From NCBI GenBank assembly GCA_900752015.1, contig CAADTZ010000057.1, forward strand, positions 1-10,053: 10,053 bases of DNA, read 5' to 3'. Positions 6,667 to 10,053 of the stretch are shown one piece after another. Source of the stretch: an uncultured Collinsella sp. (lineage in GTDB: Bacteria > Actinomycetota > Coriobacteriia > Coriobacteriales > Coriobacteriaceae). Under the pieces are notes generated by a model that had not been told where the DNA came from, did not search any database, and worked only from the letters and a program-made list of their open reading frames with translations. A program made the position numbers and the translations under genes. Each line of letters begins with the position of its first letter. Positions within the stretch are counted from its first letter, which is position 1.

Positions 6667-6911
6667 ACATGGCCCCCGTCCCGGCGAGCCGGGCGGCCTT
6701 CGGGGATACCCCCTATTTCGCTGTGCGCGCGGAGCCCTCCGCATGCGCCTCGACAGACTTGGGGAACCCCGCCGAAGGAATGGAGTGCGGGCCGGCAGAA
6801 CGGTATCCGCGGATATGAGACTGAGCCGAAGGCGTCGATGACATGCCGGGGGCGGACCGGGACGGGTTAACGGCAGGCCCCGCCGACCGATTGCAAGCGG
6901 TCGGCGGGGCC
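6667..6911 (+). ncRNA. Candidate bridge/seek RNA of the IS
   Basis: In IS1111-group elements the guide RNA is encoded between the transposase gene and the right end. Here that stretch is 262 bp before the right inverted repeat and holds no gene. It folds into several short hairpins: CCCGG-CGAG-CCGGG (6680-6692), GGGG-ATA-CCCC (6702-6712), GCGGAG-CC-CTCCGC (about 6730-6743), a 12-bp palindrome at 6804-6815, GCC-GAA-GGC (about 6825-6833) and the 14-bp hairpin at 6876-6911. TTTCGCTG (6716-6723), directly 3' of the GGGG/CCCC hairpin, is complementary to C-AG-CGAAA of the reconstructed target. ATATGAGAC (6813-6821), directly 5' of the GCC/GGC hairpin, equals the predicted right-left circle junction around AG. 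A left target guide and a right donor guide were not identified. RNA ends are unknown. Confidence 0.5.
6876..6911. other. Perfect 14-bp hairpin before the right IS repeat
   Basis: GGCCCCGCCGACCG (6876-6889) and its exact complement (6898-6911) flank an 8-base loop ATTGCAAG. There is no T tract on either strand, so it is not a standard terminator. It could be the 3' stabilising stem of the guide RNA or a DNA fold-back near the right end. Confidence 0.65.
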
Positions 6912-6928
6912 ATTGTGGCTCTTGACAG

Positions 6929-6942
6929 CGGATTGGGTCATA
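6929..6942 (+). repeat. Right subterminal inverted repeat of the IS
   Basis: CGGATTGGGTCATA, the exact complement of 5421-5434. Two further bases (TG) and the shared AG complete the right junction. TTGACA at 6922-6927 lies just inside it but has no properly spaced -10 box, either here or across the circle junction. Confidence 0.9.
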
Positions 6943-6945
6943 TGA

Positions 6946-6972
6946 GCGAAAGCCCGCCAGAGCGAGCAAGGT
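6946..6972 (-). repeat. Repeat unit 2, part right of the IS
   Basis: These 27 bases match 5343-5369 of the intact copy at 22 positions, with an exact CCAGAGCGAGCAAG. They continue the repeat copy cut at 5416. The same bases form the left arm of the large hairpin at 6950-7047. Confidence 0.75.
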
Positions 6973-7047
6973 GACGTGAAAGAGAAGGGCATAGTCCTTT
7001 TGGCCATGCCCGACGATTGAACGTCAGATTGCCGCTCTGGCGGGCTT
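6950..7047. other. Large structured stem-loop, non-coding
   Basis: AAGCCCGCCAGAGCG (6950-6964) pairs perfectly with 7033-7047. After one bulged A the stem continues with GCAA (6966-6969)/TTGC (7029-7032) and, after a 2x2 internal loop, TGACGT (6972-6977)/ACGTCA (7021-7026), 25 bp in all. The loop holds a second hairpin, GGGCAT (6987-6992)/ATGCCC (7006-7011). There is no T tract on either side beyond TTT on the minus strand. Being palindromic it cannot by itself show which strand is used; it would lie in the 3' region of the carrier transcript. Confidence 0.7.
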
Positions 7048-7060
7048 GCAGCGTCGAGCG

Positions 7061-7228
7061 GTTCCGGCGTTTGGAAAACGCCGGAACACAAGAGCGCCCC
7101 CTCCCGCGCACGGAACGGAAGGGGGCTAAAGGTAGGAGTCTACCGGTGGGTTCACCCCACCGGACAGACGATGACCAGGTGATCCTCTACAGGATCGTCA
7201 AGGTTTCCGTGGGGTACCCGTTGGGTAC
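7061..7228. other. Cluster of hairpins after the carrier gene
   Basis: Non-coding DNA between the large stem-loop and the carrier stop. It holds GTTCCGGCGTTT (7061-7072)/AAACGCCGGAAC (7076-7087), GCCCCCT (7096-7102)/AGGGGGC (7120-7126), CCGGTGGG (7143-7150)/CCCACCGG (7156-7163), GATCCT (7181-7186)/AGGATC (7191-7196) and GTACCC (7214-7219)/GGGTAC (7223-7228). None is followed by a clean T tract on the minus strand. The 7096-7126 stem, followed by GCTCTTGTGTT, is the best candidate for ending the carrier transcript. I see no gene here. Confidence 0.55.
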
Positions 7229-8707
7229 TTAGAGCAGCACGCAGGCGACGGTCAGGATGACGGCGCAGACGACGGAGAGAGCGACGATGAGCTTAAGGGC
7301 AAACTTGAGCCAGGTCGTCCACTCGATCTTGGCCAGGGCGAGACCGCCCATGATGGCGCCGGAGGTCGGGGTGAACAGGTTCACGACACCGATGGCGGCG
7401 GAGAAGATCATGACCATGACCTCGGGCGAGAAGCCGAGCTTAACAGCCAGCGGTCCCATGATGGGCATGGAAACGGTAGCCATACCGGAGGTCGAGGGGA
7501 TCAGGAAGGACAGGCCGAAGTAGACCAGGAAGCTCATGGGAGCGAAGATCACGCCGGACAGGCCAGCCAGAGCATTGGCAGCAGCGTCGAGGACGTAGAC
7601 GTCGAGGCCGGTGTTAGCCATGAGGACGGAGATACCACGAGCAAGGGCGATGACGAGAACAACGGACATCATGTCGGCAGCGCCGGTGATGAAGGTGTTG
7701 ACGATCTGCTTCTCGGACAGGCCACCGATGATACCGATCAGGACGGCCATGAGGAAGAACCAGGTGGAAGCCTCGTCGAAGTACCACTGGCCAATGGGCA
7801 GGCCGGTGATCAGGGCAGACCAGCCCTGAACGACGGCGTTACCGTCGGCATCGTAGACAGCGCCAGCGTCAAAGAAGTTGGCGACGCCCTCGTTGAGGTC
7901 GGCCAGCGGGATGAAGCCGACGATCATGACGACGAAGGTGAAGGCGAAGGCGATCAGAACACCCTTCTGACGACCGGTGAGCTTGACCTCCTTGTGGACC
8001 TCGGAAGCAGCCTTGCCGTGAGCCTCTTCGGCGTCCTTGAGCTCCTGCATCGAGAGGATGGTGGAACCCTTGTCAGCCTTGACCTTCTTGGCATAGTTCA
8101 TCACGAAGACGATGGACATGACGGTGGTAACAAGCCACAGGACGGCACCGAGGCCGATGATGATGGACTGGTTCACGGCAATGTCAACGCCGGTCAGGGC
8201 GTCGACGGCAGCGCCGACGGCGAACGGGTTAACCGTGGAGCCCAGGCAGCCGCAGCCAGCGCCGAGCAGGACGGTAGCGGCGCCGACCATCGGGTCGAAG
8301 CCGGCAGCCATCATGGTAGCGGCGAGCAGGGCGTAGAAGGGAACGGTCTCCTCGCACATACCATAGGTGGTACCACCGAGGGAGAAGATGAGCATCAGCA
8401 CGGGAATGAGCATGATCTCGTTGCCCTTAAGCTTCTGCACCAGGACGGCGATGCCGTTGTCCAGAGCGCCGGTCTCGGTCATCATACCGAGGAAGCCGCC
8501 CAGGATCATAACGAAGAGGCAGACGGGCAGAGCGTCAGCGAAGCCCTTAATCGGGGCGGTGCAGAAATCGCTCAGACGGGCGGCAGTAACCGCGCCGCCG
8601 GACGTGCCGGAGACGATAACGGTAACAACTGCAACAATTGCCAGCAGAGCAAGAAGAATGGTGAACGATGAAGGCATACCGCGCTTTTTCTTAGCGGTCT
8701 CAGTCAT
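7229..8707 (-). CDS. arcD: YfcC/ArcD-type arginine-ornithine carrier
   Basis: A 492-residue polytopic membrane protein of the YfcC / C4-dicarboxylate anaerobic carrier family (Pfam PF03606 type). A short basic N-terminus (MTETAKKKRG) precedes TM1 (about 14-33). About 12-13 hydrophobic segments follow in two halves, separated by a charged cytosolic loop (about 205-245). Family-typical motifs are FSLGGTTYGMCEETVPFY (108-125), FLIPSTSGMA (401-410) and FTPTSGAIMGG (445-455), probably re-entrant substrate-binding regions. Directly downstream of arcA and argF it most likely exchanges external arginine for ornithine; citrulline or another amino acid cannot be excluded. ATG 8707 is chosen because AAGGGGGG lies 9 bases upstream; in-frame ATGs at 8734 and 8716 lie before or against that site. 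A terminator separates it from argF. Confidence 0.87.
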   Translation of the reverse strand: MTETAKKKRGMPSSFTILLALLAIVAVVTVIVSGTSGGAVTAARLSDFCTAPIKGFADALPVCLFVMILGGFLGMMTETGALDNGIAVLVQKLKGNEIMLIPVLMLIFSLGGTTYGMCEETVPFYALLAATMMAAGFDPMVGAATVLLGAGCGCLGSTVNPFAVGAAVDALTGVDIAVNQSIIIGLGAVLWLVTTVMSIVFVMNYAKKVKADKGSTILSMQELKDAEEAHGKAASEVHKEVKLTGRQKGVLIAFAFTFVVMIVGFIPLADLNEGVANFFDAGAVYDADGNAVVQGWSALITGLPIGQWYFDEASTWFFLMAVLIGIIGGLSEKQIVNTFITGAADMMSVVLVIALARGISVLMANTGLDVYVLDAAANALAGLSGVIFAPMSFLVYFGLSFLIPSTSGMATVSMPIMGPLAVKLGFSPEVMVMIFSAAIGVVNLFTPTSGAIMGGLALAKIEWTTWLKFALKLIVALSVVCAVILTVACVLL

Positions 8708-8716
8708 AGTTCTCAT

Positions 8717-8724
8717 CCCCCCTT
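8717..8724 (-). promoter_or_regulatory. Shine-Dalgarno deciding the carrier start
   Basis: Minus-strand AAGGGGGG, 9 bases before ATG 8707. It directly abuts the in-frame ATG at 8716 and overlaps codons of the frame opened at 8734, so the 492-residue start is preferred. Confidence 0.75.
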
Positions 8725-8752
8725 CATAAATCATTTACTGATCTCGCCAGAA

Positions 8753-8781
8753 GCGGCTCTTCCGTGCCGTGCCTGCCGCTT
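8753..8781 (-). other. Hairpin in the carrier leader
   Basis: AAGCGGC (8753-8759) pairs with GCCGCTT (8775-8781). It lies between the argF terminator and the carrier ribosome site and has no T tract. It may be a leader or mRNA 5'-stabilising structure. No clear promoter hexamers for an independent carrier transcript are visible in this 80-base stretch. Confidence 0.45.
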
Positions 8782-8802
8782 GATGCGAGATTATTACCAG
8801 AT

Positions 8803-8839
8803 AAAACCGCTCGGGGTGTGCAGCAATACACCCCGAGCG
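8803..8839 (-). terminator. Intrinsic terminator after argF
   Basis: CGCTCGGGGTGT (8808-8819) and its exact complement (8828-8839) form a 12-bp stem with an 8-base loop, followed on the minus strand by GTTTTAT. It starts 15 bases after the argF stop. With only four consecutive Ts, some read-through into the carrier gene is plausible, which would make carrier mRNA less abundant than argF mRNA. Confidence 0.8.
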
Positions 8840-8854
8840 AGATGCTAGATGCTC

Positions 8855-9850
8855 TTACTTGAGCGTGGCGTACATGACAGCCTTAATGGTGTGCATGCGG
8901 TTCTCGGCCTCGTCGAAGACCTTGGAAGCGGGGCTCTCGAAGACCTCGTCGGTGACCTCCTGCTCGGTGATGCCGAACTGCTCGCACTTCTCGGCGCCAA
9001 TGGTGGTGTTGGTGTCGTGGAAGCTGGGCAGGCAGTGCAGGAAGATAGCACCCGGGTTGGCCATAGCCATGACCTCGGAGGTAACACGATACGGGGTGAG
9101 CTGAGCGATGCGCTCGGCCCAGACCTCGTCGGGCTCGCCCATGGAGACCCACACGTCGGTGTAGATAACGTCGGCACCGGTGACGCCGTCCTTGACGTCG
9201 GTGGTCAGCTTGATGGTGCAGCCGTTAGCCTCGGCGATGGGCTTGCAGGCCTCGATGACGTCGTCAGCGGGCATGCACTCCTCGGGGCCGCAGGCCACGA
9301 AGTTCATGCCGAGCTTGGAGCAGACGACCATGAGGGAGCGAGCGACATTGTTCTTGCAGTCGCCCATGAAGACGAGGGTCTTGCCCTTGATGTCGTAGTT
9401 GAAGTTCTCCTGGACGGTCAGGATGTCGGCGAGCATCTGGGTGGGGTGCCACTCGGTGGTCAGGCCGTTCCACACGGGCACGCCGGACTTAGCAGCGAGC
9501 TCCTCGACGTCGTCCTGGGCAAAGCCACGGAACTCGATGCCGTCATACATGCGGCCGAGAACGCGGGCGGTGTCCTCGATGGACTCCTTCTTGCCCATCT
9601 GCGACGAACCCGGATCGAGGTAGGTCACGCCCATACCCAGATCCATGCCGCCGACCTCGAAGGCGCAGCGGGTACGAGTAGAGGTCTTCTGGAAGAGCAG
9701 AACGATATTCTTGCCCTCTAGATAGCGGTGCGGAACGCCAGCGCGCTTCATATCCTTGAAGTTCTTGGAGAGCTTGAGCAGGTACTCGATCTCCTCGGTG
9801 GTGAGGTCGAGAAGCTTGAGGAAGCTACGGCCGGAGAGGTTAACACCCAT
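8855..9850 (-). CDS. argF: Ornithine carbamoyltransferase, catabolic (ArcB)
   Basis: A complete 331-residue ornithine carbamoyltransferase. In this operon it would work in the catabolic direction (arcB role): citrulline plus phosphate to ornithine plus carbamoyl phosphate, the second step of the arginine deiminase pathway. The carbamoyl-phosphate domain has STRTR (57-61, in FQKTSTRTRCAFE) and HPTQ (135-138). The ornithine domain has DVWVSMGE (232-239) and the catalytic HCLP (272-275, in LHCLPSFHD). All signature motifs are intact and the length matches the family. ATG 9850 is preceded by AAAGGA at 8 bases. It follows arcA by 105 bases and precedes the carrier gene after a terminator. The direction of use is inferred from context, not from the sequence of the enzyme itself. 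Confidence 0.97.
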   Translation of the reverse strand: MGVNLSGRSFLKLLDLTTEEIEYLLKLSKNFKDMKRAGVPHRYLEGKNIVLLFQKTSTRTRCAFEVGGMDLGMGVTYLDPGSSQMGKKESIEDTARVLGRMYDGIEFRGFAQDDVEELAAKSGVPVWNGLTTEWHPTQMLADILTVQENFNYDIKGKTLVFMGDCKNNVARSLMVVCSKLGMNFVACGPEECMPADDVIEACKPIAEANGCTIKLTTDVKDGVTGADVIYTDVWVSMGEPDEVWAERIAQLTPYRVTSEVMAMANPGAIFLHCLPSFHDTNTTIGAEKCEQFGITEQEVTDEVFESPASKVFDEAENRMHTIKAVMYATLK

Positions 9851-9895
9851 GGTTCGATTCCTTTCGAAGAAATGAATTACGTAAGTATCAGTGTT

Positions 9896-9910
9896 GCCCG
9901 TTTAACGGGC
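9896..9910 (-). other. Small hairpin in the argF leader
   Basis: GCCCGT (9896-9901) and ACGGGC (9905-9910) with a TTA loop, 46 bases before the argF ATG and directly downstream of the larger arcA-argF hairpin on the minus strand. There is no T tract, so termination is unlikely. Confidence 0.4.
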
Positions 9911-9914
9911 GAAG

Positions 9915-9943
9915 CCGGTGCGGTTGTAGGGGGACCGCACCGG
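9915..9943 (-). other. Stable hairpin between arcA and argF
   Basis: CCGGTGCGGT (9915-9924) and its exact complement ACCGCACCGG (9934-9943) form a 10-bp stem with a 9-base loop, 12 bases after the arcA stop. On the minus strand it is followed by CTTCGCCC, not by a T tract. It is therefore more likely an mRNA 3'-protecting or processing structure inside the operon than a terminator. Confidence 0.6.
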
Positions 9944-9955
9944 AAACGGAAAGAC

Positions 9956-10053
9956 TTAGAGGTCCTCGCGCCAGAAGGGCATGCTCATGCAGCGCGGGCC
10001 GCCGCGGCCGCGGGAGAGCTCGGCGGAGGGCACGACGAGAAGGTCCAGGCCCT
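9956..10053 (-). CDS. arcA: Arginine deiminase, C-terminal end (partial)
   Basis: Only the last 31 residues and the stop are inside the window; the gene continues beyond the right edge. The segment contains SAELSRGRGGPRCMSMPF, the C-terminal signature of arginine deiminase. Its Cys in GGPRCMSMP is the active-site nucleophile that attacks the guanidinium carbon. The protein ends WREDL. The enzyme hydrolyses arginine to citrulline and ammonia, the first step of the pathway completed by the following argF and carrier genes. The short visible part is highly characteristic, so identification is firm although the rest cannot be judged. Confidence 0.93.
   Translation of the reverse strand, partial: GLDLLVVPSAELSRGRGGPRCMSMPFWREDL

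Larger units (their letters stand above)
5417..6944 (+). mobile_element. IS110-family, IS1111-group insertion sequence
   Basis: An apparently intact element of about 1.53 kb: left non-coding end (128 bp), one transposase gene, and a long right non-coding end (278 bp). The IS1111 group is indicated by inverted repeats that lie inside the ends instead of at them: TATGACCCAATCCG at 5421-5434 (4 bases from the left end) and its exact complement at 6929-6942 (2 bases from the right end). AG occurs at both junctions (5415-5416 and 6945-6946), consistent with a shared 2-bp core. Removing the element plus one AG restores a repeat copy that aligns without gap to its intact neighbour. The element is clearly richer in GC than the flanking genes and lies opposite to all host genes, between the carrier and UPF0371 genes. 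Confidence 0.88.

Noticed and set aside
5484..6919. A 9-bp near-inverted repeat (GCGACAATG / CATTGTGGC) as possible IS ends
   Set aside because: One mismatch, no shared core at the junctions and no match to the repeat flanks. The perfect 14-bp pair further out, with a restored target, is far better.
6922..6927. TTGACA as a promoter, alone or across the circle junction
   Set aside because: The 17-base position reads AGCGAA in place, TATGAG lies only 13 bases away, and across the junction TATGAC would be 23 bases away.
5297..7007. An IS-disrupted small gene encoding a Cys/Trp-rich repeat peptide
   Set aside because: Substitutions between copies are mostly non-synonymous, a frameshift lies between copies, and there is no good ribosome site before ATG 7007. 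It is kept as a repeat instead of a pseudogene.
1..10053. tRNA, rRNA, CRISPR array, or prophage and plasmid genes
   Set aside because: No cloverleaf with a TTC-type arm, no rRNA signature, no regularly spaced identical repeats beyond the two 73-bp-period copies, and no phage or plasmid genes were seen.

Overview
The window looks like chromosomal DNA of a GC-rich Actinomycetota, most likely a Coriobacteriia gut species of the Collinsella type. This is an inference from gene content and order (pyrG directly followed by xerD, a UPF0371/DUF1846 gene, and an arginine deiminase operon) and from base composition; no rRNA or other marker confirms it. All host genes lie on the minus strand. The only plus-strand gene is the transposase of an insertion sequence.

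Reading leftward with transcription, the right end (about 7229-10053) is an arginine deiminase (ADI) operon: the 3' end of arcA (arginine deiminase), argF/arcB (catabolic ornithine carbamoyltransferase) and a YfcC/ArcD-type 12-13 TM carrier that probably exchanges arginine and ornithine. Together they would import arginine, split it to citrulline and then to ornithine plus carbamoyl phosphate, and export ornithine. No carbamate kinase gene is in view. A strong terminator lies between argF and the carrier.

The middle (about 5190-7228) is accessory and intergenic. An IS110-family, IS1111-group element of about 1.53 kb (5417-6944) sits inside the second copy of a 73-bp-period repeat. Subterminal 14-bp inverted repeats, an AG dinucleotide at both junctions and the uninterrupted neighbouring repeat copy fix the boundaries to the base. 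The 262 bp between the transposase gene and the right inverted repeat are highly structured. They contain an 8-mer complementary to the reconstructed target site and a 9-mer identical to the predicted circle junction, both spanning the AG core, so this is a candidate bridge/seek RNA. Between the element and the carrier gene lies a further 280 bp of non-coding DNA packed with hairpins.

The left half (285-5145) holds, in transcription order, the UPF0371 gene, a small winged-helix regulator, pyrG (CTP synthase) and xerD (tyrosine recombinase). The UPF0371, regulator and xerD genes each end in a good intrinsic terminator. pyrG and xerD are almost abutting and are probably one transcript. The first 180 bases appear to be the promoter region of a leftward gene outside the window. 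They carry a near-perfect NrdR-box palindrome at bases 4-19, which suggests a ribonucleotide reductase gene just beyond the edge.
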